This document shows, in pieces, positions 28,427 to 38,420 of a stretch of DNA of 64,000 bases. This stretch comes from Polynucleobacter arcticus. GTDB lineage: Bacteria > Pseudomonadota > Gammaproteobacteria > Burkholderiales > Burkholderiaceae. A program made the position numbers and the translations under genes. Positions within the stretch are counted from its first letter, which is position 1. Every line of letters begins with the position of its first letter. The notes under the pieces are model-generated. The model was given only the letters and a program-made list of their open reading frames with translations, had not been told where the DNA came from and ran no database searches. The DNA is taken from contig NZ_CP028940.1 in NCBI RefSeq assembly GCF_013307205.1, positions 1,037,702-1,101,701 on the forward strand, given 5' to 3'.

Positions 28427-29601
28427 CTAAAAGCCTGAATACCAGTTTGAGCACGACCCAAAATCAGGGCGTGGATATCGTGCGTTCCTTCATAGGTATT
28501 AACAACTTCAAGATTAAGCATGTGACGGATCACGCCATACTCATCCGAGATTCCATTTCCACCGTGCATATCTCTTGCAAGACGCGCAACATCTAGAGAC
28601 TTGCCACAGGAGTTGCGCTTCATAATCGAGGTAATCTCAGGAGCAGCAATACCTTCATCCTTCATGCGACCTAAACGCAAGACGCCTTGAAGGCCGAGTG
28701 TGATTTCTGTTTGCATATCAGCCAATTTCTTCTGGATGAGTTGGTTTGCAGCCAGTGGGCGATCAAATTGCTTGCGATCCATCGTATATTGGCGCGCGGC
28801 ATACCAGCACCATTCAGCAGCACCAAGCGTACCCCAGGCTATACCGTAACGGGCCGAATTTAAGCAAGTAAACGGACCTTTGAGGCCAGTAATTTCAGGG
28901 AATTCATTTTCAGCGGGTACAAACACCTCATCCATGACGATTTCACCAGTGATGGAAGCTCTGAGACCCATCTTGCCGCTGATCTTGGGTGCAGATAAGC
29001 CCTTCATGCCTTTTTCTAAAATAAAGCCTCTGATCAAGCCCTCATCATTTTTAGCCCACACGACAAAGACGTCTGCGATTGGGGAATTAGAAATCCACAT
29101 CTTCGAACCAGTTAAAGAAAAGCCACCTGGTACTTTTTTAGCTCTAGTGATCATGCCACCCGCATCTGAACCATAGTTTGGCTCGGTCAATCCAAAACAG
29201 CCAATCCATTCGCCGGTTGCCAGCTTAGGAAGGTATTTCTGTTTTTGGGCTTCACTACCAAATTCATTAATGGGAACCATCACGAGAGAGGATTGAACAC
29301 TCAGCATGGATCGGTAACCAGAGTCTACGCGCTCAATTTCTCGGGCAATTAACCCATAAGAAACGTAATTGAGGTTTGCGCCACCGTATTCTTCGGGAAT
29401 GGTGATGCCTAAAAGGCCTAATTCACCCATCTCGCGAAAGATGGCGGGGTCGGTAGTTTCATTGCGAAATGCATCGTGAATGCGGGGCATTAAGCGACCC
29501 TGAGCATATTCTGCAGCGGCATCGCGCACCATGCGCTCATCCTCAGTCAGTTGTGTATCTAAGAGTAGGGGATCTGCCCAATTAAAACTAGCTTTACTCA
29601 T
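28423..29601 (-). CDS. gcdH: Glutaryl-CoA dehydrogenase
   Basis: Acyl-CoA dehydrogenase family flavoenzyme that oxidises and decarboxylates glutaryl-CoA to crotonyl-CoA in lysine/tryptophan-type degradation. 392 residues. [15 protein letters not shown] (FAD/substrate site, about 135-149), [17 protein letters not shown], and the catalytic-base region [18 protein letters not shown] near the C-terminus follow the GcdH pattern. ATG at 29601 is preceded on its strand by AGGAG. No CoA transferase or regulator is adjacent. Confidence 0.92.
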   Translation of the reverse strand: MSKASFNWADPLLLDTQLTEDERMVRDAAAEYAQGRLMPRIHDAFRNETTDPAIFREMGELGLLGITIPEEYGGANLNYVSYGLIAREIERVDSGYRSMLSVQSSLVMVPINEFGSEAQKQKYLPKLATGEWIGCFGLTEPNYGSDAGGMITRAKKVPGGFSLTGSKMWISNSPIADVFVVWAKNDEGLIRGFILEKGMKGLSAPKISGKMGLRASITGEIVMDEVFVPAENEFPEITGLKGPFTCLNSARYGIAWGTLGAAEWCWYAARQYTMDRKQFDRPLAANQLIQKKLADMQTEITLGLQGVLRLGRMKDEGIAAPEITSIMKRNSCGKSLDVARLARDMHGGNGISDEYGVIRHMLNLEVVNTYEGTHDIHALILGRAQTGIQAFS

Positions 29602-29635
29602 TTTTTACGACTCCTAAATTTCTGATAAAAGGCAT

Positions 29636-29807
29636 AAACCCGTCATGTTTGTGTCATCGGGTTTCTTAATGACTCTATTATCCATTTTTCACCGTTAAAC
29701 CGCTTGACTGCTGATATATGTGGGGTCTTGCTAGGTGGCGAGCTCAAATTTGAGGCATTTTCCTCTGAAGCCGTTAAAATATGGATCTTTGATGCAAAAG
29801 CTGCATC
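29636..29807. promoter_or_regulatory. Divergent gcdH/ybiT intergenic region with inverted repeats
   Basis: The 247-bp gap holds three symmetric elements. AAACCCG (29636-29642) pairs with CGGGTTT (29658-29664) across a 15-base loop, just upstream of gcdH. CTCAAATTTGAG at 29743-29754 is a perfect 12-bp palindrome. GATGCA (29791-29796) pairs with TGCATC (29802-29807). Any could be an operator for divergent control; no regulator gene is adjacent. The short - strand open frame here does not resemble a known protein. Confidence 0.3.
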
Positions 29808-29848
29808 CGCCCCCAAGAATTTGAATAACAGAAAGTAAAAACCCATCC

Positions 29849-31456
29849 GTGTTGTCAGCATCCAATATCACTATGCAGTTTGGGGCAAAGCCCTTGTTTG
29901 AGAATATTTCCGTTAAATTTGGCGGTGGTAATCGCTATGGCTTGATTGGCGCCAATGGCTGCGGTAAATCTACTTTCATGAAGATTTTGGGTGGTGAGCT
30001 TGAACCCACCAGCGGCAATGTGAGTCTGGACCCAGGGATTCGCTTAGGCAAGCTTCGTCAGGATCAATTTGCCTATGAAGATCAACGTGTACTCGATGTA
30101 GTAATGATGGGTCATGAAGAGATGTGGAAAGCCGCCGCTGAGCGCGATGCCATCTACGCCAACCCAGATGCTACTGATGAAGATTATATGAAGGCTGCTG
30201 AGCTCGAAGGAAGTTATGCAGAGTATGGTGGCTACACAGCAGAAGCTAAAGCAGGGGAGTTGCTGTTAGGTATCGGTATTCCAATTGAGCAACACAATGG
30301 CCCAATGAGCAATGTGGCTCCTGGATGGAAATTGCGCGTACTCTTAGCCCAAGCCTTGTTTTCCGATCCAGATGTCTTACTTTTGGATGAGCCAACCAAC
30401 AACTTGGATATTCATTCGATTCATTGGCTTGAAGATATTCTGAATCAAATCAAAAGTACGATCGTGATTATTTCTCATGATCGCCACTTCTTAAATGAAG
30501 TGTGTACGCATATGGCTGATATGGACTTTGGAACACTAAAGGTCTATCCCGGTAACTATGACTCTTATATGTTGGCTTCTGTTCAAGCGCGCGCGCAACA
30601 GTTAAGCTCAAACGATAAGGCTAAGGAAAAGATTGCTGAACTACAGGCTTTCGTCAGTCGATTTTCTGCGAATGCTTCTAAGGCACGTCAAGCGACATCG
30701 CGTCAAAGACAGCTGGAGAAAATTGAGATCACTGAGATTAAACCCTCTTCACGTCAAAACCCATTTATTCGTTTTGACTCTGAGAAAAAACTTCACAATA
30801 TGGCAGTCGAGTGCAATGCATTGACTAAAGCCTATGACCGACCTATTTTCAAGAATTTTAAGATTGGCATTCGTGCTGGTGAAAAGATTGCAATTATTGG
30901 TCAAAATGGCGCTGGTAAGACAACGCTTCTCAAGACACTGCTCAGCAAACGCTTCAGTGGCATTCCAGCTGACAGTGGTGATGTGAAATGGGCGGAGAAT
31001 GCCAATGTCGGCGTTATGCCACAGGACAATACCGAACTGTTCGCAAAAGATGAAATCTTGATGGACTGGATGAATGAGTGGCGAAATACTGGCGATGACG
31101 ATCAAGTGATCCGCGGCACCTTAGGTCGTCTCTTATTTTCTGGGGATGATATTGGTAAGTCTGTAAAGGTGCTTTCCGGTGGTGAGAAGGGTCGTATGAT
31201 TTGGGGTAAGTTGATGCTGCAAAAACACAACGTACTCGCCATGGATGAGCCAACAAACCACATGGATATGGAATCTATTGAGAGCTTACAGATTGCGCTT
31301 GAGAAATACGAAGGTACTTTGATTTTCGTTTCACATGACCGCGAATTTGTTTCTGCTTTAGCCAATCGCATCCTTGAGGTCAAGATGGATGGAACCATTG
31401 CCGACTACTCTGGAACCTACGAAGAGTATTTGCGCAGCCAAGCCCTGGCTGGCTAA
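29849..31456 (+). CDS. ybiT: ABC-F family ATPase YbiT
   Basis: Soluble tandem-ABC protein of the ribosome-associated ABC-F group. 535 residues. Domain 1: Walker [10 protein letters not shown] (about 32-40) and [11 protein letters not shown]. Domain 2: GQNGAGKTT (about 352) and [11 protein letters not shown]. The opening [20 protein letters not shown] closely matches E. coli YbiT, which begins near the same residue, supporting the GTG start at 29849. A TTG at 29852 is the alternative. No transmembrane part. Its stop overlaps the convergent DUF1289 gene by 4 bp. Confidence 0.92.
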   Translation: MLSASNITMQFGAKPLFENISVKFGGGNRYGLIGANGCGKSTFMKILGGELEPTSGNVSLDPGIRLGKLRQDQFAYEDQRVLDVVMMGHEEMWKAAAERDAIYANPDATDEDYMKAAELEGSYAEYGGYTAEAKAGELLLGIGIPIEQHNGPMSNVAPGWKLRVLLAQALFSDPDVLLLDEPTNNLDIHSIHWLEDILNQIKSTIVIISHDRHFLNEVCTHMADMDFGTLKVYPGNYDSYMLASVQARAQQLSSNDKAKEKIAELQAFVSRFSANASKARQATSRQRQLEKIEITEIKPSSRQNPFIRFDSEKKLHNMAVECNALTKAYDRPIFKNFKIGIRAGEKIAIIGQNGAGKTTLLKTLLSKRFSGIPADSGDVKWAENANVGVMPQDNTELFAKDEILMDWMNEWRNTGDDDQVIRGTLGRLLFSGDDIGKSVKVLSGGEKGRMIWGKLMLQKHNVLAMDEPTNHMDMESIESLQIALEKYEGTLIFVSHDREFVSALANRILEVKMDGTIADYSGTYEEYLRSQALAG

Positions 31457-31707
31457 GTATTTTTGACTTGACGTTGGAAGCGCATTGCAGTGCCATCTGC
31501 ACGGATGCGTTTCCAGACAGAATCTTTTTCTTCTTGACTAAAAAATACCCAGTTACTCACTTCACCTAATGTGCGACCGCAGCCCTGGCAGATTTCGTCA
31601 TAGAGGGTAGTGCAGACGCCAATGCAGGGAGAGTCAGAGGCATCATCACCAACGGCTAAAGAATTGGCTCCAGCTTGCTCTGGCGTGTTGTTATTCGATA
31701 TGGTCAT
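31453..31707 (-). CDS. DUF1289 family protein
   Basis: 84 residues. The family core [20 protein letters not shown] (about residues 27-46) has four closely spaced Cys, followed by [23 protein letters not shown]. The cysteines suggest a small metal or Fe-S binding protein, but function is unknown. Its start overlaps the stop of the upstream FemAB-like gene by 4 bp, so the two are likely translationally coupled. Confidence 0.88.
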   Translation of the reverse strand: MTISNNNTPEQAGANSLAVGDDASDSPCIGVCTTLYDEICQGCGRTLGEVSNWVFFSQEEKDSVWKRIRADGTAMRFQRQVKNT

Positions 31708-32876
31708 GCCAGTACTTTAGACGATTTCAAGGGAATGTGTTGCTCGAGCTCATCTACGTATGCCGCCATGCCTTCATGCTCACGTTCTAAGAAGCGCTTG
31801 ACCGCATTAGAAAAGCCGGCATCTGCAATCCAATGTGCGGAATGCAATGTGGTGGGCAAAAATCCCCTAGCCATTTTGTGCTCACCTTGAGCGCCGCCCT
31901 CGAATATCTGAATTTGCTCTTTGATGCAATATTCAATTGCCTGGTAATACGCCAACTCAAAATGTAAGCAGGGGATGTGCTCAATGGCGCCCCAATAGCG
32001 TCCATAGGCTGTTGATGTATGCCGGTCAACCACGAGCAGTGATGAGGCAATGGGTCGCTCATTTTGGATGGCAATGATGAGGTGGAAATTCTCAGGCATG
32101 CCCGCTCCGAGTAATTGAATGCATTCTTCCGTTAAATATGGAGAAGAGCGATGCTCTTTATAGGTATTTTCATAACAGCGATAAAAGAATGCCCAATCAT
32201 CTGCTGTGGCTATTGAACCAGGGATGTGTCGATATCGAATATCGTGATTAGCGACGGCAGCACGTTCTCGCCGAATATTTTTTCGACGCTTCATCGTTAA
32301 GTCAGCAAGAAATTGCTCAAAATCTTGGTATTGAGCATTGCGCCAGTGAAACTGAACTGAATCACGCAGCATAAATCCTTGTTTCTTCAGCTCCTCCAGT
32401 TCGTCATTTTCTGGGAAAAGGACATGCGCAGAGGAGAGTTGGTTTTGAGTTACTAGCGTTTTTAACCCGGCAACTAAGGTTTCTTGAATAATCTGTTTGT
32501 CTACAATGGTTGATACGAGTAGCCTAGGCCCACGGACCGGAGTAAAGGGAATGGCAGACAACGCCTTTGGATAGTAAGGCAGATTGTTCTGTTCATACGC
32601 TTGAGCCCAAGCCCAATCAAATACAAACTCCCCGTAGGAGTGCTGCTTCAAATAAAGAGGCATTGCTCCCAACAGCCTGGATTCTGAGTCCTCAACGAGT
32701 AAGTGAGCCACTTGCCAGCCGGTATTACCACCTACACAGCCCGTAATTTCTAACGTATTCAGAAAGGCATAGCTTAAAAAGGGTCCAGCGTCAGGTGCTA
32801 GCAGGGTATTCCAATCCACCTCAGCAATTTCTGAAAGCCTTTGAATTACCCGTAGTTGTAAAGCATTTTGTTTCAC
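31704..32876 (-). CDS. FemAB-like acyltransferase (DUF482 / GNAT fold)
   Basis: 390 residues resembling the proteobacterial family annotated as peptidogalycan biosynthesis or GNAT protein (Pfam FemAB_like). Recognisable parts are GAMPLYLKQHSYGEFVFDWAWA, the central MKRRKNIRRER, and the C-terminal EHIPCLHFELAYYQAIEYCI and FEGGAQGEHKMARGFLP. Known relatives add amino acids to acceptors using aminoacyl donors, but the substrate of this family is not established. 15 bp downstream of the glyoxalase gene on the same strand. Confidence 0.82.
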   Translation of the reverse strand: MKQNALQLRVIQRLSEIAEVDWNTLLAPDAGPFLSYAFLNTLEITGCVGGNTGWQVAHLLVEDSESRLLGAMPLYLKQHSYGEFVFDWAWAQAYEQNNLPYYPKALSAIPFTPVRGPRLLVSTIVDKQIIQETLVAGLKTLVTQNQLSSAHVLFPENDELEELKKQGFMLRDSVQFHWRNAQYQDFEQFLADLTMKRRKNIRRERAAVANHDIRYRHIPGSIATADDWAFFYRCYENTYKEHRSSPYLTEECIQLLGAGMPENFHLIIAIQNERPIASSLLVVDRHTSTAYGRYWGAIEHIPCLHFELAYYQAIEYCIKEQIQIFEGGAQGEHKMARGFLPTTLHSAHWIADAGFSNAVKRFLEREHEGMAAYVDELEQHIPLKSSKVLA

Positions 32877-32891
32877 CTGAATCAGAGCAGT

Positions 32892-33278
32892 TCAGTGTTG
32901 AATTAATTCAATTTTGTATCCGTCTGGATCTGTAACAAAGGCGATGATAGTGTCGCCACCCATTACGGGGCCAGCTTCCCGAGTGACATTGCCCCCAGCA
33001 GACTTAATTTTCTCGCACGCAGCATAGGCATCATTAACCCGGATTGCAATATGCCCATAGGCATTGCCTAAGTCGTAAGTCTCGGTACCATAGTTATAGG
33101 TGAGTTCAATTTCTGATTGCCCGTCAAGATTGCCTTTCCCAAAACCGACAAAGGCCAGGGAATATTTTTGCTCTGGACGTTCGGTAGTGCGAAGCAAGTT
33201 CATCCCTAAAACTGTAGTGTAGAAATCAATTGAGCGAGTCATATTACCGACTCTAAGCATGGTATGCAGGATCATCAT
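32892..33278 (-). CDS. gloA: Lactoylglutathione lyase (glyoxalase I)
   Basis: Isomerises the methylglyoxal-glutathione adduct to S-lactoylglutathione. 128 residues, two vicinal-oxygen-chelate halves. Metal ligands fit His5 (ILHTMLRV), Glu ([10 protein letters not shown], about 56), His (YGHIAIRV, about 74) and Glu (YKIELIQ, about 122). The length and lack of the long insertion match the bacterial Ni-type enzyme. First gene of a - strand group after the ppi terminator. Confidence 0.94.
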   Translation of the reverse strand: MMILHTMLRVGNMTRSIDFYTTVLGMNLLRTTERPEQKYSLAFVGFGKGNLDGQSEIELTYNYGTETYDLGNAYGHIAIRVNDAYAACEKIKSAGGNVTREAGPVMGGDTIIAFVTDPDGYKIELIQH

Positions 33279-33317
33279 GAATCCAATATAAAGGTAAATG
33301 GTGTTTTTCGTCAGCCA

Positions 33318-33345
33318 ATAAAAAACCCAGGGTATTCGCCTGGGT
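33318..33345 (-). terminator. Rho-independent terminator after the parvulin gene
   Basis: Read on the - strand, ACCCAGG (33345-33339), a 7-base loop and CCTGGGT (33331-33325) form a stem followed by a run of T (complement of the A-run at 33318-33325). It lies 32 bp past the stop of the 33377-34171 gene and separates it from gloA. Confidence 0.85.
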
Positions 33346-33376
33346 CTAATGGCTGGAGAGAGCTACTACTTCAGCC

Positions 33377-34171
33377 TTACTGGATTTTTGCTTTAGCCCG
33401 TAGCTTTTGCATCAATTCAGAGAATTTGGCTTTTTGCCAATTCTGGTCAGATGCGATCATCTGCTTTAATTGGTCTTTGATTTCTTCCATACTCGGCGCC
33501 TTGACATCGCGCACGTCATCCAGCTTGATGATATGCCAACCGAATTGAGTTTTGACCGGTTTATCCGTGACTTGACCTTTCTTTAGCTGCACCATTGCCT
33601 TGGAGAATTCAGGAACAAGTGCTTTATCACTTACCCAACCAAGATCGCCACCATTTGGTGCTGAGCCAGGATCTTTCGATTTTTCTTTAGCGATTTGCTC
33701 AAAGTTACCACCGGCTTTAATTTGCGCTGTGATTGCTTTGGCATCCGCTTCTTTTTCCACCAAAATATGTTCTACGTGATATTCCTTGCCGGTGTATTGA
33801 CCCTTCACTTGTTCATAAGCAGCCTTGAGTTCAGCTTCGGCAACGCCTTCTCTTTCTAAGTAATCTTCAAAAACAGCGGCAATCAAAACACCCATCTTGG
33901 ACTGCTCAAGCTGCTCACGCACAGATTCCTTTTGCGTGATGCCACGATTATTGGCTTCTTGCAAAATGAGCTCACGCGTTACTAGCATTTCTCTAGCCTG
34001 CTCTCGTACTTGCGGGTTGTCTGATTGGTTCGATTTTTGAACTAATTTATCCAGCTGCGCCTTGGGAATTGCCTTTCCATTCACGATGGCTGCATTTTGA
34101 GCGCAGACCGCTGATGAGAGTAGGGTGGTGCTAATGGCGCTGATGGTCAAAATTTGGCGTATGTTCAACAT
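33377..34171 (-). CDS. Periplasmic parvulin-type peptidyl-prolyl isomerase
   Basis: 264 residues. An N-terminal signal peptide ends near SSAVCAQNA (about residue 25). A helical SurA/PrsA-like N-domain follows (about 30-125). One parvulin domain (about 135-225) begins EYHVEHILVEKEADAKA and contains NGGDLGWVS and TQFGWHIIKLDDV. Single-domain PpiC/PrsA-like chaperones assist folding of exported proteins. A basic C-terminus (KLRAKAKIQ) ends the protein. Ends in a clear terminator downstream. Confidence 0.92.
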   Translation of the reverse strand: MLNIRQILTISAISTTLLSSAVCAQNAAIVNGKAIPKAQLDKLVQKSNQSDNPQVREQAREMLVTRELILQEANNRGITQKESVREQLEQSKMGVLIAAVFEDYLEREGVAEAELKAAYEQVKGQYTGKEYHVEHILVEKEADAKAITAQIKAGGNFEQIAKEKSKDPGSAPNGGDLGWVSDKALVPEFSKAMVQLKKGQVTDKPVKTQFGWHIIKLDDVRDVKAPSMEEIKDQLKQMIASDQNWQKAKFSELMQKLRAKAKIQ

Positions 34172-34222
34172 AATTTAGAGAATGATAAGTAAAGGTATTT
34201 GAGATCTTAAAGCAATCTGTGC

Positions 34223-34507
34223 CTAATCAGTGCTTTCACTAGGCGTGAATGCCAGGATGGTGAGAGCATGGATTGCAACAGGAAAGTGTCTATTTAAGGC
34301 GGCGTAGATAGCCCTATGACGTGCTACCTTCGTCATTCCCTCAAATTCTGCAGCCCTGATGGTAAGTTTGAAGTGCCCTCCACCAGTGGCTGCGCCAGCA
34401 TGACCTGCGTGAAGATGACTTTCATCCTCAATTGTTAACTGAGTCAGCTGGAATGCCGACCTTAAATCAGCCTCAAAAAGGGCAATTCGATCTTGGTTAA
34501 TGCTCAT
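34223..34507 (-). CDS. bolA: BolA family protein
   Basis: 94 residues with the BolA fold: LTIEDESHLHAGHAG, GGGHFKLTIRAAEFEGMTKVA, then RHRAIYAALNRHFPVAIHAL. The His residues and loop match BolA proteins that bind monothiol glutaredoxins with Fe-S clusters. Start overlaps the yciB stop by 4 bp. The yciB-bolA-parvulin order is common in Burkholderiales. Confidence 0.92.
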   Translation of the reverse strand: MSINQDRIALFEADLRSAFQLTQLTIEDESHLHAGHAGAATGGGHFKLTIRAAEFEGMTKVARHRAIYAALNRHFPVAIHALTILAFTPSESTD

Positions 34508-35052
34508 TTAGCGGGATCCTCCATATGGCGGGTAAGCCAGACACCTTGTAGGACCACAAAAATGACCAGTAATGCCGTGCTACCGAACAGCTTAAAGTTA
34601 ACCCAGGTTTCTTCTGAGTACTCAAAGGCAATATAGAGATTAAGGGCGCCCATAAAAAAGAAGAAGGTTGCCCAAGCCATGTTGACTTGATGCCAAATAG
34701 ACTTCGAATTGTGCTCCTTCAGAGTGATCTGCTTGCCCATTAAAACTTGAATCCAGTTTTTTTGGAAAAATTGAGCGCTTATAAACAGTGCACCTGCAAA
34801 AAGCCAGTAGAGGGCAGTAGGCTTCAATTGAATGAAGGTTTTATCGTGCAAAAAAATGGTCAGACTGCCGAACACTAGGATCATCACTAGACTGACCCAT
34901 TGCATGGCATCAATCTTGCGGTGACGGTAATACACCCACAGTATCTGTCCGATAGTAGCAACCATCGCTACGATAGTCGCCGTATAAATATCGCCAAACT
35001 TAAAAGCGATAAAAAATAAAATGATGGGAAATAAGTCAAATAAAAATTTCAT
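34504..35052 (-). CDS. yciB: Inner-membrane septation protein A family (YciB)
   Basis: 182 residues, five predicted transmembrane helices. The start MKFLFDLFPIILFFIAFK and the internal FFQKNWIQVLMGKQITL are family hallmarks. YciB (IspZ/IspA) proteins affect cell envelope and septum formation; exact activity unknown. Translationally coupled to bolA by a 4-bp overlap, and 26 bp downstream of msrB. Confidence 0.94.
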   Translation of the reverse strand: MKFLFDLFPIILFFIAFKFGDIYTATIVAMVATIGQILWVYYRHRKIDAMQWVSLVMILVFGSLTIFLHDKTFIQLKPTALYWLFAGALFISAQFFQKNWIQVLMGKQITLKEHNSKSIWHQVNMAWATFFFFMGALNLYIAFEYSEETWVNFKLFGSTALLVIFVVLQGVWLTRHMEDPAK

Positions 35053-35078
35053 AAAGAGATTATCCAGCTATTTATAAA

Positions 35079-35492
35079 TTACTCTGCTTTTTTAGGGACT
35101 GCATTATCAGAGGGTTCGAATTTTAAAGATGCAGAGTTGATGCAATAGCGAAGTCCCGTGGGCTGAGGGCCATCATTAAATACGTGGCCTAGATGTGCAT
35201 CACACTGGGTGCAGCGGACTTCAGTGCGAATCATGCCGTGCGTTACATCCCGAATTTCGGTAATCACTTTATTGCTGTCTGGCGCGTTATAGCTTGGCCA
35301 ACCGCAACCGGCATCAAACTTGGTGGATGATTCAAAAAGCGGTGTGTCACAGCAGATGCACCGATATTGGCCAGCAGTCCAATGATCCCAGAACTCACCA
35401 GTAAATGGTCTTTCTGTTGCCGCCTCGCGCGTTACTCGATATTGAATATCGCTTAATGTGTTTTTATATTCCTGATCTGTTTTTTTGGTCAT
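35079..35492 (-). CDS. msrB: Peptide-methionine (R)-S-oxide reductase MsrB
   Basis: Reduces the R isomer of methionine sulfoxide in proteins. 137 residues. Structural zinc Cys pairs occur in [11 protein letters not shown] (about 43-53) and [14 protein letters not shown] (about 92-105). The catalytic Cys is in [15 protein letters not shown] (about 113-127). [10 protein letters not shown] is the substrate loop. It is the Cys form, not selenocysteine. Lies 18 bp after selO on the same strand. Confidence 0.96.
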   Translation of the reverse strand: MTKKTDQEYKNTLSDIQYRVTREAATERPFTGEFWDHWTAGQYRCICCDTPLFESSTKFDAGCGWPSYNAPDSNKVITEIRDVTHGMIRTEVRCTQCDAHLGHVFNDGPQPTGLRYCINSASLKFEPSDNAVPKKAE

Positions 35493-35510
35493 ATTAATAA
35501 AGTTATTGGA

Positions 35511-36977
35511 TTATGAGGAACAGCTGACTTCAATACGCTGCATATCTGCAGGAGGTGGTTTTGAATAATGATCAAACTTTACCTGCTCATCAAAAGGATT
35601 GCTGAGTATTTGAAGAAGTGTATTTATCTCAGAAAAATCATCCTGCTGCGCTTTTTCAATTGCTAGTTGTGCAAGGTGATTTCTGAGAATGTATTTAGGG
35701 TTTGTTTGATTCATTAGCTCTTTCCTGGACTCATCATTAAAGTCTTCCGATTGAAGTCTGCTGAGATAATCAGAGAACCATTGATCAATATTGTCACGAT
35801 CGATAAACTCATTTCTCTGAATAATATCTGTCGTCTTAGAGTCTTTTTGAATATTGCTGAGATTGCGGAAGAAGTTTGTAAAATCTACGCTTGAGTCGTG
35901 CATTGCCTGCATTAGACGTTCAATTAAAGTAATGTCGCCATCCTGCTCGGATTGCAAGCCCAGTTTCTGCCGAAAAGCCTGCTGCCATTCTTTAGCGTAG
36001 GTCACAGGAAATGCCTCAAGGGCTGTGCGCAAGAGTGCCTGGGATTCATCACTGGAGCGCTCTAATTCCAGCAAAGGTAGCATTGCGCTAGCAAGGCAGG
36101 CCATATTCCAGTGCATGACTTGTGGCTGGCGATGATAAGCGTATCTGCCGCTATGATCACTGTGATTGCAGGCATGATCAATTTCAAATTGGTCTAAAAA
36201 TCCAAAAGGGCCATAGTCAATAGTGAGACCTAGAGCACTAATGTTGTCGCTATTTAGAACGCCATGACAAAACCCTACAGCTTGCCATCCGGCAACTAAT
36301 TTGGCATTCCGAGTGGAAATCTCTTTAAATAGATTCAAATAGGAATCTTTACCAGTACCGCACTCTGGATAGAATTTCGCAATCAGGAGGTCTGCTAACT
36401 CTTTCAGTCGAGCAGTATTTTGTAGCGATGCAAAGTGTTCAAAGTGGCCAACACGAATGAAGCTGGGGGCGAGACGAGAACACACTGCTGCAGTTTCCAT
36501 TGTTTCTCGTCTAATAGCTTGCTTCGATCCAACTACAGCAAGAGCACGACTTGTGGGTATCCCGAGTGCATACATTGCTTCGCTGCATAGAAACTCACGA
36601 ATAGAGGATCTTAAGACTGCTCTACCATCCCCCATTCTGGAATAATGCGTCTTGCCTGCGCCTTTTAGCTGAAGTTCTAATTCATCAATATCTCCTAAGA
36701 GGATGGCGCGCCCATCACCCAATTGCCCCGCCCACACACCAAACTGATGACCGCTGTAGGCTGTTGAAATTGGGTTCGAAAATGAGAGCTTTCCTACATT
36801 CAATTGATTGCCTGCCAAAACCTGGAGCCACTCCGGATCTCTAGGTAAGCCGTTGGCTCCAAGCTCCATTTGTATGAGCTTAGCTGCAGAAGACGAAAAT
36901 GCGACCCAATAGGGATTGGGAAGGGAGGTGGGATTGGTGGGTTGGCAAACATCATCGCCATGAAGGGTAAAAGGCAT
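35511..36977 (-). CDS. selO: Protein adenylyltransferase SelO (YdiU)
   Basis: 488-residue pseudokinase-fold enzyme that AMPylates target proteins and is linked to redox stress. Nucleotide-binding features are GVWAGQLGDGRAILLGDI, LQLKGAGKTHYSRMGDGRAVLRSS and VLNSDNISALGLTIDYGPFGF. The protein ends in CSS, the position where animal SelO carries selenocysteine (USS); here it is ordinary Cys. Adjacent to msrB, another redox-repair gene. Confidence 0.94.
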   Translation of the reverse strand: MPFTLHGDDVCQPTNPTSLPNPYWVAFSSSAAKLIQMELGANGLPRDPEWLQVLAGNQLNVGKLSFSNPISTAYSGHQFGVWAGQLGDGRAILLGDIDELELQLKGAGKTHYSRMGDGRAVLRSSIREFLCSEAMYALGIPTSRALAVVGSKQAIRRETMETAAVCSRLAPSFIRVGHFEHFASLQNTARLKELADLLIAKFYPECGTGKDSYLNLFKEISTRNAKLVAGWQAVGFCHGVLNSDNISALGLTIDYGPFGFLDQFEIDHACNHSDHSGRYAYHRQPQVMHWNMACLASAMLPLLELERSSDESQALLRTALEAFPVTYAKEWQQAFRQKLGLQSEQDGDITLIERLMQAMHDSSVDFTNFFRNLSNIQKDSKTTDIIQRNEFIDRDNIDQWFSDYLSRLQSEDFNDESRKELMNQTNPKYILRNHLAQLAIEKAQQDDFSEINTLLQILSNPFDEQVKFDHYSKPPPADMQRIEVSCSS

Positions 36978-37031
36978 ATTTGTATTCTATGGGTAATTCA
37001 CAAGCATCGCAGAAGCCTCTAGAATGACCCT

Positions 37032-37514
37032 ATGACAAATAAAGTACAACTGAATGCGGCAACTCAGCTTGCCAATCTGGGCGAAGAGCTTAATGTCCCC
37101 TTTTTAAAGTTACTAGGGGTGCGTCTAATTAGCGCTGAAATGGGTAAGGGCGAAATACTCCTCGCCTTAAAGCCAGAACACACAAACACTTGGGATGTGG
37201 CCCATGGTGGCGTATTGCTCACCCTAATGGACGTTGCTATGGCTGTTGCCGCTAGGTCTAGTGATCCCGATGATCGCAGTGTTGTGACAGTCGAGATGAA
37301 AAATAATTTCATGCAAGCCGCCAATGGTGTTTTGCGCGTCAAAGCAGATACTGTCCGTCGTACTGCCACAATGGCTTTTTGTGAGGCTAAGCTTTACAAC
37401 GATCAGGGTGAGGTCTGCTGTATGTCAACAGGAACTTTTCAATTTTTAAAGCGATTAGCTAGCAAAAATGCGAGTGGGGAACGGGTCGTCAATGCGGACT
37501 CACGCCAGAAGTAA
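37032..37514 (+). CDS. PaaI-family hotdog thioesterase
   Basis: 160 residues with the hotdog fold. The active-site helix region WDVAHGGVLLTLMDVAMAVAAR (about residues 55-76) and VTVEMKNNFMQAANGVLRVKA match the PaaI/YdiI thioesterases that hydrolyse acyl-CoA or aryl-CoA. Substrate not inferable. Stands alone on + between selO (divergent) and the TANGO2-like gene (convergent, 22-bp gap). Confidence 0.88.
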   Translation: MTNKVQLNAATQLANLGEELNVPFLKLLGVRLISAEMGKGEILLALKPEHTNTWDVAHGGVLLTLMDVAMAVAARSSDPDDRSVVTVEMKNNFMQAANGVLRVKADTVRRTATMAFCEAKLYNDQGEVCCMSTGTFQFLKRLASKNASGERVVNADSRQK

Positions 37515-37536
37515 CGATTTGGCGGGTATTGAATGT

Positions 37537-38394
37537 CTAGACTGAAAGGTTTGATCCTGGTACTGCGCTCAGTTCTCCAGTAACAACGTCATGGCCTACT
37601 GTGCCATTGACATCAAAGCGCCTTTCTACCATTTCAAATTGACCATCTTTGCGTACCCGCAAAATGGTACTTGAACGTGTTCCGTAAGAGGGTGTCTTAA
37701 TAAATGCAGCAGATAAAGCCCTCTCCCAATCTGGATTGACGCCGGTACTAGGCAACTCTTGCGGACTTGCCTCATGCGTGTCGGCCAAGAGGCGTAAATA
37801 GTGATCGGAGTTCTTGAGTTGACCACTATCCATTGCTAGCGTCTGAGCAAAAGCTGCAACCCGGTGATTGACTTTGGGCCAGGGTGTGTCGAGCATGGCA
37901 TTCGATAGACCATATACCCCAGGACTTAAGGCCTGCTCAGGAAAAACTTTTCTTGGGCGAATATTTTGCCCCATCATCAGGCGATTGCTAACCCAATGCA
38001 TTTCTGCATTTTCTGGATCGCTAAGATCCGCCATTAAGAGATTAAAGCCGTTGTATTGCTCAAACTGTTTGGCATTTTCTTGAATGTAGGCATGGGGTTT
38101 ATGTTGCCCCGTCAGGTAGCGCAAACTCAACTCCCCACGAGTGCGTGCATCAGGTTTTTTTTCACTAGGCGCCCTTACATTAGTAAGCGCTGCGAAGCGA
38201 CCTGTCTTTGTAAAACCAAGCCAAGTGCCCGGGCTACCTAAGACATCTGCCCGATCCTTCCCCGCTAAGACGTGCGGGTGTTCCGGCCACCATCCCATGG
38301 GCTCAGTTTTGCGCTCGTAGAATTCATCTCGATTCGCAGCTACCACTAATGGATAGTCTGGATGTGATTTCCAAGCAAAGAGAATGAGGCACAT
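37537..38394 (-). CDS. TANGO2/NRDE family protein
   Basis: 285 residues beginning MCLILFAWKSHPDYPLVVAANRDEFYERKT, with the Asn-Arg-Asp-Glu signature (about residues 21-24), an exposed Cys2 typical of Ntn-like NRDE proteins, and GSPGTWLGFTKTGRFAALTNVR. Eukaryotic and bacterial TANGO2 members have been linked to haem trafficking. Enzymatic activity is unknown. Confidence 0.9.
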   Translation of the reverse strand: MCLILFAWKSHPDYPLVVAANRDEFYERKTEPMGWWPEHPHVLAGKDRADVLGSPGTWLGFTKTGRFAALTNVRAPSEKKPDARTRGELSLRYLTGQHKPHAYIQENAKQFEQYNGFNLLMADLSDPENAEMHWVSNRLMMGQNIRPRKVFPEQALSPGVYGLSNAMLDTPWPKVNHRVAAFAQTLAMDSGQLKNSDHYLRLLADTHEASPQELPSTGVNPDWERALSAAFIKTPSYGTRSSTILRVRKDGQFEMVERRFDVNGTVGHDVVTGELSAVPGSNLSV

Positions 38395-38420
38395 AAAAAA
38401 TAAAAGTTGATGAGATCGAG

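Noticed and set aside
29643..29861. 72-residue - strand frame in the gcdH/ybiT gap
   Set aside because: No family resemblance; overlaps the ybiT start and the palindrome-rich region.
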